Assembly (NCBI RefSeq): GCF_001894885.1
Contig: NZ_BCXB01000001.1
Span: 1 to 64,000 of the forward strand
Length of the DNA stretch: 64,000 bases
Direction of reading: 5' to 3'
Origin: Rhodococcus marinonascens NBRC 14363
GTDB taxonomy: Bacteria > Actinomycetota > Actinomycetes > Mycobacteriales > Mycobacteriaceae
The notes under the pieces were generated by a model. The model made no database searches. It saw only the letters and a list, made by a program, of their open reading frames with translations, and was not told the DNA's origin. The translations under genes were made by a program, and so were the position numbers. How positions within the stretch are numbered: the stretch's first letter is position 1; the number at the start of each line of letters is the position of its first letter. Below are positions 17,421 through 26,578 of the stretch, piece after piece.

Positions 17421-17449
17421 ATACCGGAGGTATTGAATACTCTAGGTAT
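17421..17449. promoter_or_regulatory. Twin operator of the TetR/membrane-protein pair
   Basis: Two copies of a 13-bp palindromic box, ATACCGGAGGTAT (17421-17433) and ATACTCTAGGTAT (17437-17449), spaced 16 bp start to start. The second ends one base before the TetR ATG. Their position between divergent genes makes them likely TetR binding sites for autoregulation and for control of the 16301-17398 gene. Confidence 0.65.
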
Positions 17450-17450
17450 C

Positions 17451-18101
17451 ATGACTGATGATCGTCAACCTGACAGTGGTCACACCGAATGGACGCCGAC
17501 GCCGCGTCCAGGCCGTGATGTCGTGCGTCAGCGACTGCTCGATGCGGCGGCGGAGGAATTCGCCGAACGCGGCTTCAGCGCCGCGAGGCTCGCGGAGGTC
17601 GCGCGGCGGGCCGGGTTCACCAAGGGGGCCGTCTACTCGAATTTCGAATCGAAGCAGGATCTGTTCGCCGAACTCTTCGCACAGCGCTCACTCGATCTTG
17701 CGGGACGAGTCCTCGCCGAGATTGCCGGGATGAGTCCTTCGGATGCAGCAGGAAAGGGAGGGGAGGCGATCGCCTCGTGGATGGTTCGTGAGCCGGGGTG
17801 GGCAATGTTAGTGCTCGAATTCGGTGTCCTCGCGGTGCGAGATCCACAGATCGCCCAGGCCTACCTGAGGGAGCGGCGGCAGTTGCGCGGCCGGCTCATC
17901 GAATTGATCGGCGAGCGGGCTCGCGAGTGGGGCGTCGAAGACAGGTTCGACGTGCGCACGACGGCCATTTCGCTGATGGCGCTCATCTCAGGCCTAGTGC
18001 TCGAATACTGGGTTGATCCAGAGGAAGTGGATCAGCCGACGATGGGTGCCGCGGTCACGGCGCTGTTCGCGGGCGCCGTCGCCACGGCCGGTCTGGCCTG
18101 A
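17451..18101 (+). CDS. TetR/AcrR-family transcriptional regulator
   Basis: Repressor of 216 aa. The N-terminal HTH is canonical: VVRQRLLDAAAEEFAERGF then RLAEVARRAGFTKGAVYSNFESKQDLFAELF. The C-terminal ligand domain is variable. The ATG at 17451 is chosen over an upstream in-frame GTG because a palindromic operator ends just before it. It likely controls the divergent membrane protein and itself. The gene ends two bases from the convergent hydrolase gene. Confidence 0.88.
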   Translation: MTDDRQPDSGHTEWTPTPRPGRDVVRQRLLDAAAEEFAERGFSAARLAEVARRAGFTKGAVYSNFESKQDLFAELFAQRSLDLAGRVLAEIAGMSPSDAAGKGGEAIASWMVREPGWAMLVLEFGVLAVRDPQIAQAYLRERRQLRGRLIELIGERAREWGVEDRFDVRTTAISLMALISGLVLEYWVDPEEVDQPTMGAAVTALFAGAVATAGLA

Positions 18102-18103
18102 AT

Positions 18104-19171
18104 TCAGGCGGTTCGGGCTACGACCCCGCCGAGAAAACGGTCGATGTGTGTCCAGGTGGAATCCTTCGCCTTGGGGCCGGCGACCAGACCCAGATGACTG
18201 CCCGGCACGGTTTCGAACTGCACGGCCGGCGAACCCGTCAGCACGTCCGTGGCAGCTCGGACTGATTCGATCGGCGCGATGACGTCCTCTGTGCCACCGA
18301 TCGCGAGAACCGGGACCGTCAGATCGGGGAGGTGGACAGTTCCGCTCCGAGTCTGGAAACTGCCTGCGGCAAGAGCGTTCCCGAGGATCAATTGCGTGCA
18401 GACCTGGTGGAAGAAGCGCGCGGGGTATCCCGGCATGTCGGCCATGAACCGGTCGATCGATTCCATGCGGGCGAGGGTCTCGGTGGCGTGTAGGTTCTTC
18501 GCGATGAACCAAGGCTTGATCAGTTCGCGCTGCAACGCGGTGAAGCGGTAGCTGGCCTGCACCAATGGTGCGGGAAGGCCGCCCATCGCACCAGTTGCAA
18601 TGGTCAGGGGGCGATCCCCGGTAAAACGACCGACGGCTCGCAGTGGGGCGAGGACTGAAATTGCCTCGTAGTCGATCGGTGTGCCGATCGCCGTCACAGA
18701 GCCGATTGGGAGGTCGTTTCGAGCGGCCGCCGTGAGTAGCGACAGCGTCCCGCTGAGGCTCCAGCCGATCAGGTCGACGGGTGCGCCGTGGTGGCGCCTG
18801 GACACGCGCTCGATGGATGCGGGAATGATGCGTTCGATCCAGTCCTCGAATCCGAGACCGCGGTCTTCGTAGCCCATCGTGCCGTAGTCGACGAGATAGG
18901 TCGCCTTGCCGGTACCGGCGAGATGCGCGGCCAGGCTTTGTCCGGGCCGGAGATCGAAACACCGAGAGGGCACCGCCAACGGGGGCACGAGGAGGACGGG
19001 CCGATCACCGCGGGACTTGGCGGTGTCGAACCGATAGAGGTTCTGGTGGGGTGCTTCGTCGATGAGGGTCGACGGGGTCCGCTGGACCGGTGCGATTCCG
19101 CCGCCGAAGGACAATCGCCAGGCATTGCGGGTCAGTGTGTTCAGTGTCGGGCTCCAAGCAATGTCGAGCAC
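18104..19171 (-). CDS. Alpha/beta hydrolase, PHA-synthase-like with serine nucleophile
   Basis: Protein of about 355 aa with PhaC-type features: PVLLVPPLAVPSRCFDLRPGQSLAAHLA, YLVDYGTMGYEDRGLGFEDW, and the late Asp and His in GGTEDVIAP and PGSHLGL. The nucleophile motif reads GWSLSG, so it has serine where true PHA synthases have cysteine. It is therefore more likely a depolymerase, lipase or acyltransferase than a polymerase. I prefer GTG 19171 (GAGAGGG four bases upstream); a TTG at 19231 would extend it by 20 residues. The monooxygenase gene lies upstream on the same strand, suggesting one operon. Confidence 0.72.
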   Translation of the reverse strand: MLDIAWSPTLNTLTRNAWRLSFGGGIAPVQRTPSTLIDEAPHQNLYRFDTAKSRGDRPVLLVPPLAVPSRCFDLRPGQSLAAHLAGTGKATYLVDYGTMGYEDRGLGFEDWIERIIPASIERVSRRHHGAPVDLIGWSLSGTLSLLTAAARNDLPIGSVTAIGTPIDYEAISVLAPLRAVGRFTGDRPLTIATGAMGGLPAPLVQASYRFTALQRELIKPWFIAKNLHATETLARMESIDRFMADMPGYPARFFHQVCTQLILGNALAAGSFQTRSGTVHLPDLTVPVLAIGGTEDVIAPIESVRAATDVLTGSPAVQFETVPGSHLGLVAGPKAKDSTWTHIDRFLGGVVARTA

Positions 19172-19246
19172 AGTACCCTCTCGTGGCGGCGCAGATCCCT
19201 CCAGGTATCTGTTACGCAAATATATAGGCAATCCTGCGCGCGGAAG

Positions 19247-20542
19247 TCAGTGGGTGCCGGGCCGATCGGCCAGCAATACCCGCAGCACCGTCGACGGTCG
19301 GAGCAACTTGCGCGGACGGTCGAGAAGATGTGTCACTCGGAGGAATGCCGATCCGACGACTGGGTCGACGGCCGCAGCCCGGTCGAGTCGGGACGCGTAG
19401 GCGTTGGCGAACCGGACACGCACCGATCGTCTGCCGGGGACCGCTGGGAGTCGGAGGTCGTTGTCGACAGTGAGGTTCCAGGCTGCGTCGATGCACCGAT
19501 TCGCCTCACGCAGAAACTGCCGGGGGAGGTTCGTCGTCGATTGCAGGCAGTTCCGCAGGATTGTCGCCTCCACCGCGGCGACGCTCATACCCTGGCCGTA
19601 GATGGGGTTGAAAGAGCAGATGGCGTCAGCGAACGGCACGTAGTTCGACGGTAGGTCATCTGCCGAATAGTGGTGGCGGATCGTGGTTGGAATCCGATAA
19701 CGGACTCCGTCGCCCAGGGGTTGCGCGGTGGCCAGCGCGTCGTAGATGTCCGGGGTGGGGAACGACCGCGCGAAGTCGAGGAACCCGTCCGGGTCGAGCG
19801 GCGGTACGTCGTCGCCGTATCCGGCGAGAGTGACAATCCAGTTGCCGTCCTCCTGTATGCCCATGAATCCACTTCGCGGGCTCGACGGTCCCGGTGCCAT
19901 CCCAATACCGGAGTCGCCGTCCAGGCGAGATGCGTCAAGGCGGAAGTGCCGCGTTGCGTAGGTGACGTCGACGGCCAGTTGCGACTCGCGTGGGGGTGTG
20001 AACCCCAACCTGCCGAGCCAGGCAAGGCTCTGCGAACTCCGACCCGACGAGTCCACGACGAAATCGGCGGGTACGACCTCGGTCGGGGGGCCACCGGACC
20101 GGTGCTGAACGCTCACACCCGTCACCGCGTTACCGTCGGCGATCAGCCCGGTGACATCGCTGCGGTCTAGTATTCGAACATTTGGCAAAGCTTGAACACG
20201 TTGCCGCACATGCCATTCAATGAGATCTCGACTCGCAAGGATACCGGGTACTCCGCTGATGCCGCCAGCCAACCGGTGCCCGTCGACGACCCACCGGATG
20301 TCGCCCAGCGCGTCTCCCGCAATGGCGCCGAGCTCGAGCAGTTGGTCGACGAAACCGGGGAGAAGATCATCCATCGCCGCTTGCCCACTGGCGAGCAGGG
20401 CGTGCACGTGGCGAGCCTGCGGCACGCACTTGCGGGCGGTGGCAGTCGCTGGCAGGATATCGCGCTCGAGGACGAGAACACTCCGGAAGGTCTTGCTGAG
20501 AGCAGCGGCTGCCAGAAGGCCACCCATTCCGGCGCCGACCAC
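19247..20542 (-). CDS. FAD-dependent monooxygenase-like oxidoreductase
   Basis: Flavoprotein of about 431 aa of the PHBH/UbiH-like superfamily. The dinucleotide fold VVGAGMGGLLAAAAL is at the extreme N-terminus, VVDSSGRSSQSLAWLGRLG is mid-protein, and the second FAD motif is VPFADAICSFNPIYGQGMSVAAVEA. The only canonical start downstream of the in-frame stop is GTG 20542, placed inside the first beta strand of the Rossmann fold with no ribosome site. The true start may be a rare codon further up. It is probably co-transcribed with the hydrolase gene and is divergent from the EchA21-like gene. Substrate unknown. Confidence 0.75.
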   Translation of the reverse strand: MVGAGMGGLLAAAALSKTFRSVLVLERDILPATATARKCVPQARHVHALLASGQAAMDDLLPGFVDQLLELGAIAGDALGDIRWVVDGHRLAGGISGVPGILASRDLIEWHVRQRVQALPNVRILDRSDVTGLIADGNAVTGVSVQHRSGGPPTEVVPADFVVDSSGRSSQSLAWLGRLGFTPPRESQLAVDVTYATRHFRLDASRLDGDSGIGMAPGPSSPRSGFMGIQEDGNWIVTLAGYGDDVPPLDPDGFLDFARSFPTPDIYDALATAQPLGDGVRYRIPTTIRHHYSADDLPSNYVPFADAICSFNPIYGQGMSVAAVEATILRNCLQSTTNLPRQFLREANRCIDAAWNLTVDNDLRLPAVPGRRSVRVRFANAYASRLDRAAAVDPVVGSAFLRVTHLLDRPRKLLRPSTVLRVLLADRPGTH

Positions 20543-20645
20543 TGTGGCGTTGCTGCCAAGGGGCTTCGAGTGTGTCCGTTCGCAGGCAGTACAGATACCT
20601 TGAGCCTACTTCGTCGGGCCGTCGGGCAGGGGTTACTCTCTCGTA

Positions 20646-21476
20646 ATGGCAGAGCAGAAGACATGGAATGCATTTACCGTCGAGCACAAGGATCACGTTG
20701 CGCAGGTAACGCTCGTCGGACCCGGTAAGGGCAATTCGATGGGCCCGGATTTCTGGGCTGAACTCCCGGAGATCTTCCGTGATCTCGACGCCGACCCCGA
20801 GGTGCGGGCGGTCGTGATCGCCGGGGCGGGCAGGCACTTCTCGATCGGGCTGGACCTGGCCGCCATGAGCGGCGACTTGGGCGCCGTCCTCGCCGGCACC
20901 GCACTGGCCGGGCCCCGCACAACGTTCCACGGCAAGATCAAGCTGCTGCAGTCTGCGATCACTGCGGTTGCCGACTGCCGTAAGCCCGTGATCGCGGCCG
21001 TGCAGGGTTGGTGCATCGGCGGAGGCGTCGACCTGATCTCCGCCGCCGATATCCGGTACGCGAGTACCGACGCGAAGTTCAGCATCCGGGAGGTCAAGGT
21101 TGCGATTGTCGCGGATGTGGGCAGTCTCGCGCGCCTGCCCGCGATCATCAGTGACGGGCACCTGCGAGAGCTTGCCCTCACGGGTAAGGATATCGACGCG
21201 GCGCGTGCCGAGAAGATCGGACTCGTCAACGAGGTCTTCGAAGATGCAGACGCTGCATTGGCCGCAGCGCACGCCGCCGCGGCGGACATTGCCGCGAACC
21301 CGCCTCTCGTGGTGCAGGGGATCAAGGATGTCCTCGACCACTCCCGCTCGGCCGCCGTCGCCGACAGTCTTCGCTATGTTGCCGCATGGAACGCTGCGTT
21401 CCTGCCTTCGCAGGACCTGACCGAGGCGATCACCGCCGTCTTCGAGAAGCGCACACCCGAGTTCAAGGGTGAATAG
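20646..21476 (+). CDS. Crotonase-family dienoyl-CoA isomerase (EchA21-like)
   Basis: Enoyl-CoA hydratase/isomerase family protein of 276 aa. The oxyanion-hole regions AGRHFSIGLDLAAM and GWCIGGGVDLISAADIRYAS are present. REVKVAIVADVGSLARLP carries the Glu and Asp pair characteristic of delta(3,5)-delta(2,4)-dienoyl-CoA isomerases rather than of hydratases. Overall it closely resembles the M. tuberculosis EchA21 sequence as I remember it. Likely role: moving double bonds during beta-oxidation of polyunsaturated fatty acids. ATG at 20646; it is divergent from the monooxygenase gene. Confidence 0.85.
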   Translation: MAEQKTWNAFTVEHKDHVAQVTLVGPGKGNSMGPDFWAELPEIFRDLDADPEVRAVVIAGAGRHFSIGLDLAAMSGDLGAVLAGTALAGPRTTFHGKIKLLQSAITAVADCRKPVIAAVQGWCIGGGVDLISAADIRYASTDAKFSIREVKVAIVADVGSLARLPAIISDGHLRELALTGKDIDAARAEKIGLVNEVFEDADAALAAAHAAAADIAANPPLVVQGIKDVLDHSRSAAVADSLRYVAAWNAAFLPSQDLTEAITAVFEKRTPEFKGE

Positions 21477-21583
21477 CCGAAACCTTTTCGGAAAGTAAAC
21501 CACTGTTCAGCAGTTGCCCCGGTCCGCGATGCGCTCGCATACTTAGTGAGTACAAATAAACTCTTAGGCGCATCGAGGACACA

Positions 21584-23401
21584 GTGTCGCATTCGGTTGA
21601 AACGCCGGTGGCTTACTCCCACCGGCAAATTCTTGTCATTATTAGCGGTTTGATGCTCGGCATGTTCCTTGCTGCGCTCGATCAGACCATCGTGTCGACG
21701 GCGATCCGCACGATCGCCGACGATCTCGATGGCTACTCGCTGCAGGCGTGGGCCACCACCGCCTACCTCATCACCGCGACCCTGGCAACGCCGCTTTACG
21801 GCAAACTGTCCGACCTCTACGGGCGCAAGCCGTTCTTCATGTTCGCGATCTCGGTGTTCGTGATCGGCTCGTTCCTGTGCACGTTCTCGACGTCGATGTA
21901 CATGCTCGCGGCCTTTCGTGCGCTGCAGGGACTCGGTGCGGGCGGTTTGTTCTCGTTGGCGCTCACCATCGTCGGTGACATTGTCTCCCCGCGTGAACGC
22001 GCCAAGTATCAGGGATACTTCCTGGCGACGTTCGGCACGTCCAGCGTCATCGGACCTGTCCTCGGAGGTGTGCTAGCGGGGCAGGACACGATCCTCGGAA
22101 TCGCTGGCTGGCGCTGGGTGTTCTTGGTGAACGTGCCGGTCGGACTCATCGCGCTGGTGGTAGTTTTCAAAGTTCTGAACCTCCCGAAACGCCCGATCGA
22201 TGACCAACGGATCGACTGGTGGGGCGCAATCGCCCTTGCGGTTGGTGTGGTGCCGTTGCTCGTGGTCGCCGAGCAGGGGCGCGAGTGGGGATGGGGTAGT
22301 CCGCAATCGTTGGTGTGTTATATCATCGGCGTGATCGGGGTGCTGGCATTCGTCCTGGTGGAAGTGGCGATGAAGGACGCCGCTCTCATCCCGATGCGCT
22401 TCTTCCGCAACAGCACCTTCACGCTCGGTGTTGTCATCAGCGTTGTCGTCGGCGCAGCTATGTTCGGCGGCCTCATCCTGCTTCCGCAGTACCTGCAGGT
22501 GGTGAAGGGCTCGAGCCCCACTATCGCCGGATTCCAGATCTTGCCTATGGTTCTCGGTCTCATGGTGGGCTCGGTGGTCAGCGGTCAGATTATTTCGCGG
22601 ACCGGGCGGTACCGGTACTTTCCGATCGTGGGTACGGCCCTGGTCGTGATCGGTGGGTTCCTGTTACATACGGTGGCCGCTGATACGCAGATGCCCCTCC
22701 TCATGGTCTACATGTTGATCGTTGGCCTCGGGCTCGGGAACTTGATGCAGCCGTTGACTCTCGCCATTCAGAACGCGCTGCCGCCCCAGGACATGGGAGT
22801 GTCCACCGGCGCGGCGACGTTCTTCCGGCAAATCGGCGGAACTGCGGGGGTTGCGATCTTTCTGTCGATCCTCTTCTCCAAACTGACCCCGGCCATCGGC
22901 GAGCGCGTGACCGACGCGGCGGGTACTCCCGAATTTCAGCAAGCCGTGGTGACGGCCGCACAGAGCAATGACCCGGCTGAAGCTGCCCTGGCTCAGGGCA
23001 TACTCAGCCCGGATCATGCCGCCGTGGGCGGGGTGCTCTCAGACAGTTCGATTATCGGCAGACTGAGTGACGTCTTGGCGCTGCCGTTCCGCGAAGGATT
23101 TGCCGACGCCATCGGGTCGGTCTTCCTGATCGTGTCGATTCTCGCGGTCTTCGCCTTCCTCTTGACCCTGGTGTGGAAGGAAATGCCACTCCGGACCGAG
23201 TCCGGTCTCCAGTCCTCGGCGCGCGAGCAGTCGGACCCAGCACAAGAGGATGAAGCGCAAGACGACGAAGCGCGGGAGGAGGCGCGCGTTTCCGCGAAGA
23301 CCATCTCAGGGACCTCGCAGAGCCTAGGGACCTCGCAGAGCCTAGGGACCTCGCAGAGCCCAGGGACCTCGCAAAGCCATAGGGCCCGTCACAGGGCATA
23401 A
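21584..23401 (+). CDS. DHA2-family MFS drug exporter (EmrB/QacA type) with repeat tail
   Basis: Proton-driven multidrug efflux protein of 605 aa with 14 predicted helices. Motifs include LDQTIVSTAIRTIADDL in helix 1 and PLYGKLSDLYGRKPFFM for the motif A loop. The family helix-5 stretch ATFGTSSVIGPVLGG is also present. The C-terminus is extended by an acidic stretch (SDPAQEDEAQDDEAREEA) and four GTSQS-type hexapeptides encoded by an 18-bp tandem repeat. GTG start at 21584; a strong terminator hairpin follows. Substrate not predictable. Confidence 0.88.
   Translation: MSHSVETPVAYSHRQILVIISGLMLGMFLAALDQTIVSTAIRTIADDLDGYSLQAWATTAYLITATLATPLYGKLSDLYGRKPFFMFAISVFVIGSFLCTFSTSMYMLAAFRALQGLGAGGLFSLALTIVGDIVSPRERAKYQGYFLATFGTSSVIGPVLGGVLAGQDTILGIAGWRWVFLVNVPVGLIALVVVFKVLNLPKRPIDDQRIDWWGAIALAVGVVPLLVVAEQGREWGWGSPQSLVCYIIGVIGVLAFVLVEVAMKDAALIPMRFFRNSTFTLGVVISVVVGAAMFGGLILLPQYLQVVKGSSPTIAGFQILPMVLGLMVGSVVSGQIISRTGRYRYFPIVGTALVVIGGFLLHTVAADTQMPLLMVYMLIVGLGLGNLMQPLTLAIQNALPPQDMGVSTGAATFFRQIGGTAGVAIFLSILFSKLTPAIGERVTDAAGTPEFQQAVVTAAQSNDPAEAALAQGILSPDHAAVGGVLSDSSIIGRLSDVLALPFREGFADAIGSVFLIVSILAVFAFLLTLVWKEMPLRTESGLQSSAREQSDPAQEDEAQDDEAREEARVSAKTISGTSQSLGTSQSLGTSQSPGTSQSHRARHRA
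23309..23380 (+). repeat. 18-bp tandem repeat, four copies, inside the MFS gene
   Basis: Four consecutive 18-bp units of the form GGGACCTCGCAGAGCCTA. The first two are identical, the third has one change and the fourth has several at its end. They encode GTSQSL-type hexapeptides at the exporter C-terminus. The unit length keeps the frame, so copy number can vary without disrupting the protein. Confidence 0.9.
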
Positions 23402-23428
23402 GCCCCGTCACAGAGCATTAGGTGCGAG

Positions 23429-23472
23429 AACGGCGCCTCTCTCACCCCATTTTCGGGGAGAAGGGCGCCGTT
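23429..23472. terminator. Bidirectional terminator between the MFS gene and ppa
   Basis: Long hairpin with outer arms AACGGCGCC (23429-23437) and GGCGCCGTT (23464-23472), perfectly complementary, and an inner CCCC/GGGG pairing around ATTTTC. It is located between two convergent genes. Confidence 0.8.
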
Positions 23473-23511
23473 GCCGCGAATGTCGTCGAACGCTGCTGAA
23501 TGCCGTTCTAC

Positions 23512-24003
23512 TCAGTGGCTGCTGCTGTCCTTCAGGCGCTTGATCGAAGCCTCGATCTCTGCTTTCGCCTCGGCAACACCGACCCAGTCGGCGCCTGTGA
23601 CGTGCTTGTTCGGCTCGAGGTCCTTGTAGTGGACGAAGAAGTGCTCGATGGCGTCCAGTTCGAACTTGGGGACGTCCGCAATATCCTGGATGTGGTCCCA
23701 GCGCGGGTCGCCCGCGGGCACGCACAGCACCTTGTCGTCGCCGCCGGCCTCGTCGACCATCTTGAACATGCCGACCGGGCGAGCCTCGACGATGACGCCG
23801 GGGTAAACGGACTCGGGGAGCAGCACCAGCGCGTCCAGCGGATCGCCGTCTTCGCCGAGGGTGTTCTCGATGAAGCCGTAGTCGGCCGGGTAACCGAACG
23901 AGGTGTAGAGGTAGCGGTCCAGCTTCACGCGGCCGCTCACGTGGTCGACCTCGTACTTGTTTCGCTGTCCCTTGGGGATCTCGATGGTGACGTCGAACTC
24001 CAC
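23512..24003 (-). CDS. ppa: Inorganic pyrophosphatase
   Basis: Soluble family I pyrophosphatase (163 aa) that hydrolyses PPi to drive biosynthesis. The signature [14 protein letters not shown] carries metal-binding aspartates; [14 protein letters not shown] at the N-terminus and [11 protein letters not shown] further on are typical. GTG 24003 gives the standard start [10 protein letters not shown], with GAGGA upstream; in-frame codons up to 24084 are ignored. It is divergent from the carboxypeptidase gene, as in mycobacteria (Rv3628/Rv3627c). Confidence 0.95.
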   Translation of the reverse strand: MEFDVTIEIPKGQRNKYEVDHVSGRVKLDRYLYTSFGYPADYGFIENTLGEDGDPLDALVLLPESVYPGVIVEARPVGMFKMVDEAGGDDKVLCVPAGDPRWDHIQDIADVPKFELDAIEHFFVHYKDLEPNKHVTGADWVGVAEAKAEIEASIKRLKDSSSH

Positions 24004-24115
24004 GCCGATTCCTCGCTGTCGTGTCGATGATGATTCTCCTCCGAGAGGATATCGGGTCGAGGATAAGGTTGGTTGTCTGACCACCCACGAACAGCACAGT
24101 GAAGGCGGAGGCGCA

Positions 24116-25519
24116 TTGCCGGGCCAGGGAAAGAAGAAGATCGGCTCGTTGGCCGAACGTCATCGTCGGAACAGGCGCCTGCTGGTCGCCTCGATCGTGG
24201 TGGTGTTTGCGATGGCGGGAGGCTTCGTGATCGTGGTGTCGACGCAGGCCGCATCGGCGGGCCGTGATCATCTGACGAGAGCCCCAGAACCTGCCCGGAT
24301 CACTGCCGCGCCGAATCTCATACCGGTCCCGGACGACGCACCGATCCCGACCCCGCAGGGGATTGCTGCGGCGTTGGGTCCGGTAGCTGCCAACCCGGGT
24401 TTGGGCGTTTTCAGTGGAACGGTGGCCGACGCCCTCACCGGGCAGGTGCTGTGGAGTGTCAATCCACAGGTGCCGGCGACACCCGCTTCCAGCACTAAAA
24501 TCCTCACGGCGGGGGCCGCATTGCTGTCGCTGCCGTCCGACCATCGTGTGACGACCAGGGTGGTGCGAGGCGCTCCCGGCGAGATCGTGCTCGTCGCCGG
24601 TGGTGATCCCACCCTCACTGCCATGCCGGTCGGCGAGAGCGGGTACTACCCGGGTGCGGCACACATATCGGAGCTTGTCGATCAGATCCGTAAGGCCGGG
24701 ATCCAGGCGACGAGAATAGTGGTCGACACCAGCATTTACTCCGGCGCAGCAATGGCGCAGGGGTGGTATCCGGACGACATCGGTGCGGGATTCATCACGC
24801 CGACCGAGCCGATCATGATCGACGGTGGACGAGAGGACCCGTTGGTGGACGAGTCACCGCGCAGTGCCACGCCCGCGATCGACGCCGGTCGGGTGCTCGC
24901 CGCTGCACTTGGTGTGGACCCGTCTGCGGTCAGTCCCGGAGTCGCATCGCCTGATGCGGCCACGGTCGCGAGTGTCCGGTCCGCGCCGTTGCGCGACCGG
25001 CTGCGGCAGATGATGGAACACTCGGACAATGTGCTTGCCGAAGCAATCGGACGGGAGGTGGCCATGAATGCCGGCGCGGAAGCATCGTTCGCGGGAGCCG
25101 TCGCGGCCATTTCCCAGAAACTGACTGCGGCTGGATTCGACCTGTCGGGACTGACTCTGCACGACGCGAGCGGGTTGTCCGTCGACGACCGCATCGCTCC
25201 ACAGCTGCTCGACCAGGTATTGACGTCGGCAGCCGGAGTCGGCATGCCCGTTCTGCGCCCGATGCTCGACTACTTGCCAGTGGCCGGTGCCACGGGCAGC
25301 CTGTCCGACCGCTACGCCTCCGGCACCCGGGCGGGCGCCGGGTGGGTGCGCGCGAAGACCGGCACCCTGGACATAGCCAGCGCTCTGGCCGGCTATGTCG
25401 TGGATCAGGACGGGCGTGTCCTGACCTTTGCGCTGATGTCCAACGACAGCCCGCCGGAGGTCAGTCGCCCCGCACTCGACGCGCTGGCGGCAACGCTCCG
25501 CACATGCGGGTGTCAGTGA
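24116..25519 (+). CDS. dacB: D-alanyl-D-alanine carboxypeptidase / class C PBP (DacB type, S13)
   Basis: Penicillin-binding carboxypeptidase of 467 aa anchored by one N-terminal helix (about residues 18-40, [20 protein letters not shown]). Active-site motifs are complete: SSTK (Ser125, Lys128), HSDN, and KTG in [11 protein letters not shown]. It trims or cleaves peptidoglycan stem peptides outside the membrane. The TTG at 24116 is selected because GGAGG (24107-24111) lies four bases before it, and the open frame upstream overlaps the ppa gene. The stop overlaps the ATG of the next gene (TGATG), indicating coupling. Order matches the Rv3627c locus. Confidence 0.9.
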   Translation: MPGQGKKKIGSLAERHRRNRRLLVASIVVVFAMAGGFVIVVSTQAASAGRDHLTRAPEPARITAAPNLIPVPDDAPIPTPQGIAAALGPVAANPGLGVFSGTVADALTGQVLWSVNPQVPATPASSTKILTAGAALLSLPSDHRVTTRVVRGAPGEIVLVAGGDPTLTAMPVGESGYYPGAAHISELVDQIRKAGIQATRIVVDTSIYSGAAMAQGWYPDDIGAGFITPTEPIMIDGGREDPLVDESPRSATPAIDAGRVLAAALGVDPSAVSPGVASPDAATVASVRSAPLRDRLRQMMEHSDNVLAEAIGREVAMNAGAEASFAGAVAAISQKLTAAGFDLSGLTLHDASGLSVDDRIAPQLLDQVLTSAAGVGMPVLRPMLDYLPVAGATGSLSDRYASGTRAGAGWVRAKTGTLDIASALAGYVVDQDGRVLTFALMSNDSPPEVSRPALDALAATLRTCGCQ

Positions 25520-26556
25520 TGGCTACCGAGGGAAGTGCTTTCAGCGGTGCAGTCGACTGGGACCTAGCCGCCAGGACAGGCGTGAAACTGGTTCGCAGCG
25601 GCCCGGCCACATCGCGGTATACGGCGGAGACGGTCGTTGCGGAACTGTCCGAGGCGTCGATGCGGGCAGAGGTTCCTGTCCGGGAGGTGACCGGACTCGC
25701 CGACGGACTACCGGTGCCGACAGCGCAGATCCTCGACCGGAGTGGGTGGATTCACGCTGCCGCGCATTCGATGGAACAGCTCACCGGTGGTGGTGCCGCA
25801 ACGGGGCTTCTGACCGGCAAGCCCGCAGGCATTCAGGTGGGTGCGATGCTCGCCTACCTGTCTTCGGCGATTCTCGGCCAGTACGACCCGTTCACCGGTG
25901 ACAACGGAACCCTGCTGCTGGTGGCACCCAACGTGGTGGCCGTAGAGCGTGCGCTGAGAGTGCGTCCCAGCGACTTTCGGCTCTGGGTGTGCCTGCACGA
26001 GGTGACGCACCGGGTGCAGTTCTCGTCGTCACCGTGGCTCACGGGATACATGCAGGAATCCGTGGAAACCCTCGGATCCTCGGTCGACGAATCGGTCTCG
26101 GACCTCGCCGGACGGCTCTCGTCGGCACTGCGGGACCGCGGCCGGAGCGAGTCGGACGTGCCCGGCGGCCTCGTCGGGTTGATGCGTGCGACACAGGCAG
26201 AACCGCAACGCGAGGCGCTCGACCGTTTGCTGGTGCTCGGAACTTTGCTCGAGGGTCATGCGGATCACGTGATGGACGCGGTCGGGCCGACTGTCGTGCC
26301 GTCGGTGACAACGATTCGCGCAGCATTCGACAGTCGGCGTCGCCGCAAGAGCAACCCGGTGCATCGACTGATCCGGGCTCTTCTCGGAATGGACGCCAAA
26401 ATGGCGCAGTACGTGCGTGGCAAGGCGTTCGTCGATGCTGTTGTAGAGAGGGTGGGGATGGACGGGTTCAACACGATCTGGACCGGCCCCGACACCCTGC
26501 CCAGGCTCGCCGAGATCGACCGGCCCGAAGCCTGGGTGTCGCGGGTGCTGGGCTGA
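25519..26556 (+). CDS. Zinc-dependent metalloprotease family protein (Rv3626c-like)
   Basis: Protein of 345 aa of the actinobacterial zinc-metalloprotease/'F420-associated' family. The zinc motif HEVTH sits in WVCLHEVTHRVQFSSSPWL. It is preceded by NVVAVERALRVRPSDFRLW and followed by GHADHVMDAVG, which may supply a third ligand. The ATG at 25519 shares its A with the previous stop codon. In-frame codons upstream lie within the dacB gene and are ignored. Biochemical role unproven; the conserved position between dacB and tilS supports orthology with the mycobacterial gene. Confidence 0.85.
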   Translation: MATEGSAFSGAVDWDLAARTGVKLVRSGPATSRYTAETVVAELSEASMRAEVPVREVTGLADGLPVPTAQILDRSGWIHAAAHSMEQLTGGGAATGLLTGKPAGIQVGAMLAYLSSAILGQYDPFTGDNGTLLLVAPNVVAVERALRVRPSDFRLWVCLHEVTHRVQFSSSPWLTGYMQESVETLGSSVDESVSDLAGRLSSALRDRGRSESDVPGGLVGLMRATQAEPQREALDRLLVLGTLLEGHADHVMDAVGPTVVPSVTTIRAAFDSRRRRKSNPVHRLIRALLGMDAKMAQYVRGKAFVDAVVERVGMDGFNTIWTGPDTLPRLAEIDRPEAWVSRVLG

Positions 26557-26578
26557 CGGCAGAGAGGCGGAGTCGGCG

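Noticed and set aside
18104-19171. True class III PHA synthase
   Set aside because: The nucleophile position is Ser (GWSLSG) rather than the Cys required for polymerisation, and no phaE, phasin or other PHA genes are nearby.
23309-23380. Possible CRISPR-like array
   Set aside because: Contiguous 18-bp in-frame repeats without spacers; a coding VNTR.
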